A stretch of 34,485 bases of DNA, from the NCBI GenBank assembly GCA_024762925.1, contig JANTGM010000059.1, positions 1 to 34,485 on the forward strand. Direction: 5' to 3'. Each line of letters begins with the position of its first letter. Position 1 is the stretch's first letter. Position numbers and translations under genes: made by a program. The notes under the pieces were generated by a model. The model saw only the letters and a list, made by a program, of their open reading frames with translations, had not been told where the DNA came from and made no database searches. The DNA comes from Kofleriaceae bacterium. Its GTDB lineage: Bacteria > Myxococcota_A > Polyangia > Haliangiales > Haliangiaceae. Of this stretch, positions 26,877-34,485 are shown one piece after another.

Positions 26877-29753
26877 CTAGGGCTTGAGCAGGAAGGAGAC
26901 TTCCTTTTTGACATCTTTGGTCCAGTCGAGATTCTTTCGCTCTTCGCGGAAACCATCCTTCTTGATAACGATGGAAGTTGCTGTCGCTGGATCGATATCA
27001 GAGAAGGTCTTGGGCGTCCGCCCAGCAGCGCTGGCATTGCCATTGAGATAAATCTCCGCTCCAGAGGGCACGGAGGTCACGGTTAAGTTAACGAGAATTG
27101 GATCGAGCCGGGCGATGAGCTTGTCGTCGGGGGTCTTTATTGTGGTCTCGCTCTGCCACTTTCGGTGACCCTTTAGATCCACAACGACTTGCAATGTGTC
27201 GCCAACATTTGCATTGGAGTAGCTTGTTGGAGTTTTGCCGGTGAGCAGCGAGCCGTTGACAGTGACGCTTGCGCCTTCGGGGGTTGAGACCACCATCAGA
27301 GTGGCAGGTTGCCCACCAGATTCTTCGTTTTGGGTGAGCAGGAAGTAGGCGGCAGCGGCCGCTCCCACAGCGAGCAAGACGAAGCCTATGACCAGTATCC
27401 ACTTTGCCTTGCTCTTTCGATTGGTAAGAATATAGGCATCCGGCAGCTCGTCCACGTCGTAGGCTGCCATCCGGGTGTTTGTGGCAAGACCAGCCATTTG
27501 CGGAAAGCCAGGTTGCTGCATATAGGGCGCGGGCATCCCGGGTTGCTGCATATAGGGCGCGGGCATCCCGGGTTGCTGCATATAGGGCGCAGGCATTCCT
27601 GGTTGTTGCATATAGGGCGCAGGCATTCCCGGTTGCGGTTGGTACTGCTGTGGTCGTCCTTGAAACTGTCCTTGCTGGTATTGCTGCTGTTGTTGTTGTT
27701 GTTGCTGTTGTTGCTGTTGTTGCTGTTGTTGCTGCTGTTGTTGCTGTTGTTGCTGCTGTTGTTGCTGTTGTTGCTGCTGTTGTTGCTGTTGTTGCTTTGG
27801 AATGATTGGCGCGGGAGCGTTTTGTGCGGGCGCTTGCAGAGGAACACCAATCGCTGCCGGAGAAGGTCCGGCACCAAGGGCAACTTGTGCACGATTGTTG
27901 TCGCTGGTGATGAGGTGCGAGAGAACCGAGTTTGGTCCCGGTTGCTGGGCTGCGATGCCTTTTGGGGGCGTTCGGCGCGATTTTCGGGGCGGCTTTAGAG
28001 CGCTCACCGCCGGCTTTGGATTCGAAGTGTTGAGGGCGTTGGACTTGCGGAATGGGCCCGGCTGCCTAGCAGGCATGGTCTTTTCGCTGGTTACTTCTTC
28101 GGGCTGCTCATCATCTGCGGGCTCAATCTTGCTCTTCGATGGAATTGCGAGCCTTGCACCACTGTTGTGCGCGAGCGTTTGCTCAGCATCAAAGTCGTCG
28201 ATGGCGGTCGCAACCGGCTTGAACTTGGAGGCCGATCGAGCGGGCTTTTGGGTTCTCGGAGCAGGTTTCTGCGAAATCGGCTTTGGGCGAGTGGGCTTTG
28301 GCAGAGCGGGCTCTTGGGGAGCAGGACGTTGCAGAGCGGGTTTGTGTGGAACGATTGGCGCTGTACTCGGCGTTGTCAGAGCATCCACTCCGCCCAACGG
28401 TGGCATTCCGGCGCCAAATCCTGGAGGTCCTGAGACCATCGTTCGTTCTTCCCCCTCTTCTCCTTCCATCGGAAAGAGCTCGGGCAGCGGTGTGTTGTCA
28501 CCGAGGGTTGGGGCCCGGCTTGTGAGCGCATGCGTTTCTTCGGCAATGTCTCGATCAGCAATGTCTCGATCAGCAATGTCTCGACCGGCAATGCCTGGCG
28601 GCGGGGTAGAAGGATCGACCACCCCGGTCTCTTGGTCTATATCTCTCTCGTCTTGCTCTTCGTTTTCCGCCTCAGCGGCTTGCATGCGCTCATCCACTTC
28701 ACTGGCGCGGAAGATGATGCTGTTCTCGTCACTAAACTCGTCGCCCGTGTGTAAGAACTGTTCTGATCCGATGCCCTGTGTGAGAGCGCGCATGTCGCGC
28801 TCATCCATGGACGGCTCATCAGCCTGTTGGTCCGAAACATCCCCCAGCACCGATCTTGTCCATTCGGTAACGGTGTTCGCCCCACAAACAGGGGAGTAGT
28901 TGCGAAGGAAGCGCTCAAGTGCTTGGGCCATCTCTGCTGCCGTCGAGAAACGATCGTTTGGGCGCTTTTGAAGCGCTCGCATTACAATGTCTTCCAGTTC
29001 CGGCGGAATGTCGCGTCGAAGTGTACTTGGGGGCGCAATCTTCGCCTCTCGAATGCGATCGAGCAGCACATGCAAGTCTTCTTCGAGGTAAAGCATTTGC
29101 CCCGTCAGAAGCTCGTAAAGAATAATTCCTACGCTGAATATGTCGGTTCTGGCGTCTAAGTGTTCTCCCCATGCTTGCTCGGGAGACATGTAGTAGTACT
29201 TGCCCTTAATGACGCCTGCTTGGGTTTCTTGTGCTCGCATCGTCGCCTTGGCAATTCCAAAGTCGATGACTTTCACTTCACCCATCGACGAGACGAGTAG
29301 GTTTTGGGGAGACACGTCTCTGTGCACGATCTTGAGCGGCGTACCCATGACATCGCGCTTGCGATGTGCGTAGTCCAGCCCTGTTGCAGCCTCTTTTACG
29401 ATATGCGCGGCGACATCGATCGGCACATCAATGTCGAGTTCTGAGCCCTCACGGAGGAGCTTGTAGAGGTCACACCCCTCAACAAACTCCATCGTGATGT
29501 AATACGTGTTTCCAACCCGTCCAAGGTCAAAGGTCTGGGCAATGTTCACATGTGCCAGCTGCACCGTAATCTTTGCCTCATCGATCAGCATTTGGACGAA
29601 CTGTTGATCCTCGGAAAAGTTCGGATGGATCATCTTGATCGCTACGTACTTCTCGAAGCCGGCGATTCCCTCAGTTCGGGCCAGATGGATCTCGGCCATA
29701 CCGCCAACGGCGATCTGGTGAATCAGTGTGTAGGGGCCGAACTTGCGTTCCAT
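26877..29753 (-). CDS. Ser/Thr protein kinase with polyglutamine tract and PEGA domains
   Basis: A 958-residue eukaryote-like kinase. Residues about 7-280 are the catalytic domain with Lys40 (VAIK), HRD at 144-146 (VHRDVSPQN) and DFG at 164-166, all intact. A long disordered region follows, rich in Pro, Glu and Lys. Within it, 38 consecutive Gln (654-691) precede four copies of PGMPAPYMQQ. A single membrane helix at about 787-808 (WILVIGFVLLAVG) leads to two PEGA domains (about 815-958), which usually bind surface carbohydrates or proteins outside the membrane. So the kinase is cytoplasmic and the PEGA part is external. It follows the GHKL protein gene by 18 bases and is likely co-transcribed. 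Confidence 0.93.
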   Translation of the reverse strand: MERKFGPYTLIHQIAVGGMAEIHLARTEGIAGFEKYVAIKMIHPNFSEDQQFVQMLIDEAKITVQLAHVNIAQTFDLGRVGNTYYITMEFVEGCDLYKLLREGSELDIDVPIDVAAHIVKEAATGLDYAHRKRDVMGTPLKIVHRDVSPQNLLVSSMGEVKVIDFGIAKATMRAQETQAGVIKGKYYYMSPEQAWGEHLDARTDIFSVGIILYELLTGQMLYLEEDLHVLLDRIREAKIAPPSTLRRDIPPELEDIVMRALQKRPNDRFSTAAEMAQALERFLRNYSPVCGANTVTEWTRSVLGDVSDQQADEPSMDERDMRALTQGIGSEQFLHTGDEFSDENSIIFRASEVDERMQAAEAENEEQDERDIDQETGVVDPSTPPPGIAGRDIADRDIADRDIAEETHALTSRAPTLGDNTPLPELFPMEGEEGEERTMVSGPPGFGAGMPPLGGVDALTTPSTAPIVPHKPALQRPAPQEPALPKPTRPKPISQKPAPRTQKPARSASKFKPVATAIDDFDAEQTLAHNSGARLAIPSKSKIEPADDEQPEEVTSEKTMPARQPGPFRKSNALNTSNPKPAVSALKPPRKSRRTPPKGIAAQQPGPNSVLSHLITSDNNRAQVALGAGPSPAAIGVPLQAPAQNAPAPIIPKQQQQQQQQQQQQQQQQQQQQQQQQQQQQQQQQQQQQQQYQQGQFQGRPQQYQPQPGMPAPYMQQPGMPAPYMQQPGMPAPYMQQPGMPAPYMQQPGFPQMAGLATNTRMAAYDVDELPDAYILTNRKSKAKWILVIGFVLLAVGAAAAAYFLLTQNEESGGQPATLMVVSTPEGASVTVNGSLLTGKTPTSYSNANVGDTLQVVVDLKGHRKWQSETTIKTPDDKLIARLDPILVNLTVTSVPSGAEIYLNGNASAAGRTPKTFSDIDPATATSIVIKKDGFREERKNLDWTKDVKKEVSFLLKP
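27511..27640 (-). repeat. Four tandem 30-bp repeats encoding PGMPAPYMQQ
   Basis: Four nearly identical 30-base units encode PGMPAPYMQQ and lie between the polyglutamine run and the membrane helix of the kinase. They are contiguous and in frame, so they are a protein repeat and not a CRISPR array. Confidence 0.85.
27681..27794 (-). repeat. Polyglutamine codon tract (38 codons)
   Basis: All 38 codons are CAA or CAG. They are not random: three perfect copies of a 21-base unit (27732-27794) are preceded by copies of a 9-base unit. This indicates growth by slippage or unequal exchange of multi-codon blocks. Confidence 0.95.
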
Positions 29754-29771
29754 TTGTCGTTTTTGACCAAT

Positions 29772-30740
29772 TTAACGCGGAGCGTTTGGCGTTGGCCCTT
29801 GTTGCAGCATCTCTGCCTCACCTGGATGAATGAAGACTCCCACCAGGCGCAGTGGAATCTTAGATTTGCGGTCGAACGTACAGATTACCTCGGTCGCGAT
29901 GTCGTACGCGACATTAACGACATAGCTAGCGGCGGCATTTGCAACGATGTACAGTCCCAAGCCGGCACCATAGGCCTTTCGATCAATCTGATTGTCAGAG
30001 GTGAGGCACTTGTTGATGTAGGCAATGATCGTGTTCTTTGCGAGCCGCCCATACCGGTCGCGAACTGCAATGGCAAACTGTGTCTCCGTGGCCGCATAGC
30101 GAATGGAAACCGGTCTCGGGGAGCATGTTTCCACCCGATCGTGTGGGTCAATCTCCGCAAATACCTGCACCCCCGCTTCATCCACTGGTGCATCGTAGAG
30201 TGCATTCATGAGCAACTCTTCACACACCTGCCCAATGCCTTCGCGTAAGCGGCTTCGGATTTTTGACTCCTTGGCGAAATCCAGCACGGTATCAATGGCT
30301 TTGCCTCGGCCTGCAAAGTCGTTGAGTCGACAGTAGTGAACGGGCGTACCTTCGGGGAGGTAGCGTTCGATACCAAAGATGTCGCCAGAGAGTAGCTTTT
30401 GCGCGGTGACAAAGACGCCACGGTCAATCTCTTCGCGACTGATAATATGATTGATGCGAACGTCGTTGAGAAGCTTTGTGAACTCCTGCAGCGGTGCATT
30501 ATCAGTGATCACCGCGATGTGCGTGCGCTCGGAGGTTCGCGCCAGGATCACATTGAGATCTGTCGTGGCTGCGCCATCACCAATATCGATAAAGACATAG
30601 CGATGACCGATTCGGTCCGACTCGATAGCATCCGTGCTGCGAACCGCGTCAACCTTTGCGCCTGCGCGTTGCAGGGCGTCAACGATTCTTCGCAGTTGAT
30701 CTAAGTTTGGAGATATCGCCAGGACTGTGTGTCGGGACAA
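29772..30740 (-). CDS. GHKL ATPase protein with pseudo-receiver-like N-terminus
   Basis: A 322-residue protein. Residues 1-120 look like a degenerate receiver domain (HTVLAISPNLDQLRRIVDAL at the start) in which the usual acidic pocket is unclear. Residues about 150-300 are a GHKL-type ATPase with CEELLMNALYDAP as the N-box and YGAGLGLYIVANAA as the glycine-rich box. No HisKA box is seen, so it is closer to anti-sigma/SpoIIAB-type or STAS-linked kinases than to a normal histidine kinase. The start is a TTG at 30740 with GGAG six bases before it, and a plausible promoter lies further upstream. It is followed within 18 bases by the polyglutamine Ser/Thr kinase. Confidence 0.7.
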   Translation of the reverse strand: MSRHTVLAISPNLDQLRRIVDALQRAGAKVDAVRSTDAIESDRIGHRYVFIDIGDGAATTDLNVILARTSERTHIAVITDNAPLQEFTKLLNDVRINHIISREEIDRGVFVTAQKLLSGDIFGIERYLPEGTPVHYCRLNDFAGRGKAIDTVLDFAKESKIRSRLREGIGQVCEELLMNALYDAPVDEAGVQVFAEIDPHDRVETCSPRPVSIRYAATETQFAIAVRDRYGRLAKNTIIAYINKCLTSDNQIDRKAYGAGLGLYIVANAAASYVVNVAYDIATEVICTFDRKSKIPLRLVGVFIHPGEAEMLQQGPTPNAPR

Positions 30741-30775
30741 ATTGGGCTCCGACCCAACATGGGTCTACGAGGCCA

Positions 30776-30804
30776 AGCTTAGCGAAACAACCCAAGCATC
30801 TCAA
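30776..30804 (-). promoter_or_regulatory. Candidate promoter of the GHKL-kinase operon
   Basis: TTGAGA (30804-30799 on the minus strand) and TAAGCT (30781-30776) are 17 bases apart. The expected leader of about 29 bases contains the GGAG that sets the TTG start. The -35 match is good and the -10 match is weak. Confidence 0.45.
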
Positions 30805-30820
30805 CGAATCGCACACATGC

Positions 30821-30853
30821 TTGTCTGACAACTCACATGTCGCAGGTGACATG
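30821..30853. promoter_or_regulatory. Paired dyads upstream of the GHKL-kinase promoter
   Basis: TTGTCTGACAA (30821-30831) is followed by CATGTC-N6-GACATG (30836-30853). They lie 17-50 bases upstream of the -35 box, a position suited to an activator, but the binding protein is unknown. Confidence 0.35.
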
Positions 30854-31182
30854 CGCCTATAGGGAGCTTAGCTCGTGAAGTGTAGTGAATCTGCCTGCAT
30901 CTGGAAGTCACGGTGAGAGGTGCTCAGTTCGAACAAACCTGCATTGCCGTTGTGAATCTGAGAGCCCCAAGCCCACCATACGAGCTCTCAGCCATTGCGC
31001 AACCTCTTGGACTTTGGCCAGGCTGAAAGCCTGAGAAGCCCCAGTGGGTTGCATCGCCTAGATGCTCCTCAACTGAGCCAGTTGTGGCAAGATGGCCTAC
31101 AAATCGTCTTCAGGAAGCACAACAAATTGCGGACGACTGGTAGTATCTTCGACAAGAACTTCGCGGTTCTGGCAGTGTTGTT

Positions 31183-32457
31183 ATGAGCAAAGGCAGTTTG
31201 AGAAAACCACCCAAGCTGCAACCGGGGTCCCCAAAAGACCCGGTGCGCTTTGGTCACTACTACCTACTGGGTCTCATCGCCCGCGGTGGTATGGCAGAGG
31301 TGTATCGCGCTCGGCTCGTGGATGCTCCGGAGGGTGAAGAGCCCAGACTGTTGGCAATCAAAGTCATGCGTCCCGAACTCGCCAAAGAAGCGCGATTCGT
31401 GGACATGTTTCACCGAGAGGGGCAGCTTGCGCTAATGCTCAAAGACAGCGCCATCGTCGAAACGATAGAGCTAGGCAACATCGATGGACGCCACTTCATT
31501 GCGATGGAGTACATCGGTGGGCGTGATCTAACGCAGATTCTTCGTCGCTGTCAGAAGAGCTCTCTGCGGATTCCGGTTCCCCATGCCGTCCATGTCGGAG
31601 TGGGAATTGCGAAAGGCCTCGACTTCGCGCACAACCTTGTCGGTCCCGACGGGCGTCGACTCAGCCTCGTCAATCGAGATGTCTCTCCGTCCAATGTGCG
31701 AATTGCGTACACAGGTGAGGTCAAGCTTCTCGACTTCGGTATCGCGCAAGCCCTAATGAAGTTCACCTCTGAGATCGGGATTCTCAAAGGCAAGTTCAGC
31801 TACATGTCGCCAGAGCAGATTCGGGGCATGCCGGTTGACCAACGCACAGATATCTTCTCGGCTGGCATCATCATTCACGAGATGCTTACGACCGAAAAGC
31901 TCTTTCGCGGCGACACCGAGTTTGCCTTGATGGAGCGAGTGCGCAAAGCCGACGTCCAGCCCCCTTCAAAGTTCAATCGACGGGTCTCTCCCGAACTCGA
32001 CCGGATTGTGATGAAGGCACTCGCTCGAGATGTTTCCGAGCGGTACACAAACTCAGCCGAGATGCACGCCGATCTCAAAGCGGTACTCGACGGGTACCGT
32101 TTTGATGTTCGCGAGTTGCGCGACTTCATGCGCAAAGAGTTTCGGCGTGAGTACACCAAAGATTTGCAGGACTCTGAGGTCGCCCGAGTTGCGGTTCCTA
32201 TTGGAGAACGCCTTCCCACCTTTGACAGCAACATCGAACCTGCCGCCGCCAAGAACTCTGTCCCCATTCCCGGTGCGCCTCTTCCACCGCCAGCGAATCT
32301 TTCCTTTGGTGAAGGGACCGATTCTCAGGTCGCCGGCCTCTCTGATGATGGCATCCAAATGGAAATCTCGGAAAATGGAACAAATGACGTGGCGGGGCCG
32401 GTTCTTGAGAATGAAAAGTCGGGCTTTTGGTCTCGGATGTTCAAGAAGCGCAAGTAG
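31183..32457 (+). CDS. Ser/Thr protein kinase with NRD catalytic loop
   Basis: A 424-residue kinase with no membrane helix. Residues about 24-300 are the catalytic domain with Lys60 (AIKVM), DFG at 184-186 and the activation-segment MSPEQ. The catalytic loop reads NRDVSPSN (164-171), with Asn in place of the usual His before the catalytic Asp; Asp166 and Asn171 are kept, so activity is likely. The C-terminal region is Pro/Ser-rich and ends in a basic, aromatic tail (GFWSRMFKKRK) that could touch the membrane. Ten bases later follows a small membrane protein gene, and 450 bases later a GGDEF protein, on the same strand. No strong ribosome-binding site is seen before the ATG. Confidence 0.9.
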   Translation: MSKGSLRKPPKLQPGSPKDPVRFGHYYLLGLIARGGMAEVYRARLVDAPEGEEPRLLAIKVMRPELAKEARFVDMFHREGQLALMLKDSAIVETIELGNIDGRHFIAMEYIGGRDLTQILRRCQKSSLRIPVPHAVHVGVGIAKGLDFAHNLVGPDGRRLSLVNRDVSPSNVRIAYTGEVKLLDFGIAQALMKFTSEIGILKGKFSYMSPEQIRGMPVDQRTDIFSAGIIIHEMLTTEKLFRGDTEFALMERVRKADVQPPSKFNRRVSPELDRIVMKALARDVSERYTNSAEMHADLKAVLDGYRFDVRELRDFMRKEFRREYTKDLQDSEVARVAVPIGERLPTFDSNIEPAAAKNSVPIPGAPLPPPANLSFGEGTDSQVAGLSDDGIQMEISENGTNDVAGPVLENEKSGFWSRMFKKRK

Positions 32458-32466
32458 GAGATACGG

Positions 32467-32868
32467 ATGAGCAAGTCACAGCCCCAATCGGCCCCCCAAA
32501 AAACGGCCATCGCACTACAAGCATCGTCGTTTTCATTCTGGGGCGCCGCAGGCTCGATTCTCGTGAGCATCGTGCTGGTGGGGTTTGGCATCTATCTTTT
32601 TACGGGAAATGACACCCCTATGACTCTCAATGTCGCCTTGCTTGTTCTCGCAGTAGTCGAGGGCGTCACAGGGGTGTTCACCTTGCTTGGCCGGCGAGTG
32701 GCGTGGGCGTTCTCGCTTTCCATCAATGGCACCTGCGCCGTCGTTATGCTGTTTTCCGCGCCAAGAATCCGCGACGCAGCATCGGTCTCGCTCATCACAG
32801 CATTGATTCCCTGCCTAACCTTCGGGATGTTGGTGTTGTTGCAGTCGCTGAGCCCCGAAGAATTCTAG
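32467..32868 (+). CDS. Small four-helix membrane protein
   Basis: A 133-residue protein that I do not recognise. A Ser/Gln-rich N-terminus of about 20 residues precedes four hydrophobic helices (about 22-47, 53-75, 80-100 and 105-128). It has no obvious catalytic residues. The AGGAG that serves as its ribosome-binding site overlaps the stop of the kinase gene nine bases upstream, so the two are translationally coupled and may work together. Confidence 0.75.
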   Translation: MSKSQPQSAPQKTAIALQASSFSFWGAAGSILVSIVLVGFGIYLFTGNDTPMTLNVALLVLAVVEGVTGVFTLLGRRVAWAFSLSINGTCAVVMLFSAPRIRDAASVSLITALIPCLTFGMLVLLQSLSPEEF

Positions 32869-32913
32869 TCGCCGAGCGCGCATGAGGATTCGGTGTTCTT
32901 CTTATAAACTGGT

Positions 32914-34236
32914 TTGGTGGTAGCAGAGCGTTCTAGCGTGGAAAAGAAGAAGACCCTTTTCGTCGACGACGAACCCAAGATTCGAAAAGCGTTCTCGCGA
33001 ACAATGCGACGCAGCGAATTCGACGCCTCTTTCGCCGAAGGTGGCGAGCGAGCCTTGGAAATTCTTGCCGAGCAACCGTTTCCGGTGGTGGTAACGGATT
33101 TGCGAATGCCTGGTATGGATGGGCTCACCTTGATGGTGCGGATTCGCGCGTTGCGGCCAGAGACGGTCTTTGTTGTCGTCACAGGCGCACCAGATCTTGA
33201 TCTCAAGGCCGACGATCGCATCGACGATGCCATTGCATCGGTCATTGCCAAACCGTGGGAAGACACCGAGCTTTTTGACAGCTTGCGCCTTGCTCATGAA
33301 CTGCATGAGAAACGCCAAGGCGAGGCGAGAATCGAGAGCCAGAAGCTCAGCATCCTCGTGATTGACTATGACAAGCCAAGCGCAGACAGGCTTGCTGAGG
33401 TGCTGTCGTCAATTGCCAACGTTCAGGTTTGCAATCGACTCGAGATAGCTCTCATCCACCTTCGCGAGACCGCGTTTGACGTTGTGCTGACCAAGCTTAG
33501 CCTTCCAGATGCTCGAGGACTCGACGCAGTTACCCGCGCGCAACGAGCTCGTCCTGAAGCGGCAATTGTCGTTGCAAGCGAAATCGAGGATGTCGAGATG
33601 GCTGTCCAGGCGTTGCGTTTTGGGGCGCAGGACTACTTGCACGCGCGAACGCTGTCTCCATCGGAGGTGTTGCGTGCAGTGCGTTTTGCACACGAACGCA
33701 AACTGGTTGAGTCTCGTCTCACCGAGCTTGCTCACTACGACGGACTAACAGGGTTGGCAAATCGAATGACACTGCGTGACAGGCTCGGCGTCTGTCTTGC
33801 GAAGTCGAGGCGCTACAACGAAGACTGTGCGTTGCTTTACATCGATCTCGATTTCTTCAAACCTATCAACGACTCCCATGGCCATGAAATTGGGGACGTT
33901 GTCTTACAGCAAGTTGCGATGCGAATGCGTGTGACAGTCCGCGAGTACGACACCGTAGCTCGCCTTGGTGGGGATGAGTTTGCCGTGCTGATTGAGGATC
34001 TGCAGAAGGATCGGCCTGAAGATGTGGCGGAACGTGTTCTGCGGCGATTGCGCTTACCGATTGTTATCGGCGACTTGGAGTTGCGCATCGGCGCAAGTGG
34101 CGGACTCGCCGTCTTTCCCTACGCGGCCGAGACGATTGATGCGCTTGTTCGATGCGCAGACAAGGCCATGTACAAAGCCAAGGCGAAGGGGCGAAATTGT
34201 CTGCACGTCTTCCGGCCTGGACGCGACATCTGCTGA
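32914..34236 (+). CDS. Double-receiver diguanylate cyclase (GGDEF)
   Basis: A 440-residue response regulator. Receiver 1 (about 13-125) has phosphoacceptor Asp62 (VTDLRMPGMDG) and Lys113. Receiver 2 (about 145-260) has Lys194 (VLTKLSLPD) in place of the phosphoacceptor Asp, so it should not be phosphorylated. The GGDEF domain (about 275-436) has an intact LGGDEF motif at 351-356 and an upstream RxxD inhibitory site (REYD, 343-346). It makes c-di-GMP, probably under control of the first receiver. No EAL domain follows. The start is uncertain: TTG at 32914, GTG at 32917 or GTG at 32938, and none has a strong ribosome-binding site. It lies 45 bases after the small membrane protein. Confidence 0.9.
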   Translation: MVVAERSSVEKKKTLFVDDEPKIRKAFSRTMRRSEFDASFAEGGERALEILAEQPFPVVVTDLRMPGMDGLTLMVRIRALRPETVFVVVTGAPDLDLKADDRIDDAIASVIAKPWEDTELFDSLRLAHELHEKRQGEARIESQKLSILVIDYDKPSADRLAEVLSSIANVQVCNRLEIALIHLRETAFDVVLTKLSLPDARGLDAVTRAQRARPEAAIVVASEIEDVEMAVQALRFGAQDYLHARTLSPSEVLRAVRFAHERKLVESRLTELAHYDGLTGLANRMTLRDRLGVCLAKSRRYNEDCALLYIDLDFFKPINDSHGHEIGDVVLQQVAMRMRVTVREYDTVARLGGDEFAVLIEDLQKDRPEDVAERVLRRLRLPIVIGDLELRIGASGGLAVFPYAAETIDALVRCADKAMYKAKAKGRNCLHVFRPGRDIC

Positions 34237-34312
34237 GCCAGAATGAAATCACCTCAGCGGCCGTCGCATGAGCGACTGAATTCGCGGACGGCTGCAATTT
34301 GCTTTTGGAATC

Positions 34313-34337
34313 CAGGAGGCGGAAATCTCTCCTCCTG
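34313..34337. repeat. Hairpin at the edge of repeat copy B
   Basis: CAGGAGG (34313-34319) and CCTCCTG (34331-34337) form a perfect 7-base stem with an 11-base loop. It is placed at the inner end of repeat copy B and has no equivalent that I can see beside copy A. Confidence 0.5.
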
Positions 34338-34477
34338 AACTCGTGCGCGATTCATGAATATAGAACGCGCTCACAGGTCTTCTCGCCCGCTGGAGAGACT
34401 GGCTCTGCCAGTCTTCTTCGTTGTTCCTCGGTCGCTTGCCCCAGCAAACTCCCTCTTCCCGCCTCGCCAGCAAACGA
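34336..34477 (-). repeat. Dispersed structured repeat, copy B
   Basis: About 140 bases are the reverse complement of 2131-2270 with roughly ten substitutions and one 2-base insertion. It contains the perfect hairpin GACTGGC-AGA-GCCAGTC and the palindrome ATTCATGAAT. It lies after the GGDEF gene in DNA with no gene that I can support. Together with copy A it frames almost the whole window in inverted orientation. Confidence 0.8.
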
Positions 34478-34485
34478 GCTGACTT

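Larger units (their letters stand above)
30741..31182. other. Divergent intergenic region of the signalling cluster
   Basis: This 442-base gap separates the minus-strand GHKL gene from the plus-strand kinase. It has a leftward promoter and several dyads: TTGTC-T-GACAA (30821-30831), CATGTC-N6-GACATG (30836-30853) and CTGAGAGC/GCTCTCAG (30958-30965 and 30984-30991). I see no gene in it. Confidence 0.55.

Noticed and set aside
27511-27640. 30-base repeats that might be a CRISPR array
   Set aside because: The units are contiguous with no spacers and read as an in-frame protein repeat.
27309-27998. A plus-strand open frame with a long leucine run opposite the polyglutamine tract
   Set aside because: It is the antisense reading of the CAA/CAG tract inside the kinase gene. 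Leucine repeats arise automatically there, and the kinase frame has full catalytic and PEGA motifs.

Overview
The window looks like a chromosomal segment of a member of the Myxococcota or a close relative (old Deltaproteobacteria), with moderate GC content by eye. The inference rests on a combination of traits: eukaryote-like Ser/Thr kinases with PEGA domains, Cys/Asp-rich secreted repeat proteins, a GspE-N plus HEAT-repeat protein, a bactofilin, many two-component proteins, and an ATP synthase operon with b and b' subunits but no a or c subunit. No rRNA, tRNA, insertion sequence, phage gene or CRISPR array was seen.

Layout. 1-2043 (+): two secreted lipoproteins, one built of seven Cys/Asp repeats, with clusters of DNA hairpins upstream of each. 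2044-2373: intergenic DNA carrying one copy of a dispersed repeat. 7358-2374 (-): a probable operon rpsU, prmA, rsmE, an RDD membrane protein and an 800-residue GspE-N/HEAT protein. 7657-7866 (+): a small unrecognised gene with its own promoter and strong terminator. 8095-12913 (+): two adjacent M16 peptidase genes, one with and one without the zinc motif, then a DUF4105 membrane protein. 12973-14718 (+): a hybrid histidine kinase. 18483-14739 (-): a tightly overlapping operon of a small membrane protein, a DCC-type thiol oxidoreductase, a histidine kinase and an NtrC-type activator, preceded by a good sigma-54 promoter. 19073-18781 (-): a lipoprotein gene that appears frameshifted. 19203-19754 (+): an orphan SUKH protein. 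26031-19868 (-): the ATP synthase operon b', b, delta, alpha, gamma, beta, epsilon. 26767-26321 (-): bactofilin. 30740-26877 (-): a GHKL ATPase protein followed by a Ser/Thr kinase with a 38-residue polyglutamine run. 31183-34236 (+): a second Ser/Thr kinase, a small membrane protein and a double-receiver GGDEF protein. 34313-34477: a second, inverted copy of the dispersed repeat.

How the genes fit together. Translation (S21, L11 and 16S rRNA methyltransferases) and energy metabolism (F1Fo ATPase) form the housekeeping core. The rest is envelope and signalling: paired M16 proteins and DUF4105 probably act in or on the envelope, the thiol oxidoreductase operon probably couples an envelope or redox signal to sigma-54 transcription and may control itself, and the kinase/GHKL/GGDEF genes at the right end are a signalling cluster read from a central divergent promoter region (30741-31182). 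The most unusual items are the self-contained sigma-54 operon, the roughly 93% identical inverted repeat pair that brackets almost the whole window, the cloverleaf-like hairpin cluster at 13-92, and the polyglutamine kinase.
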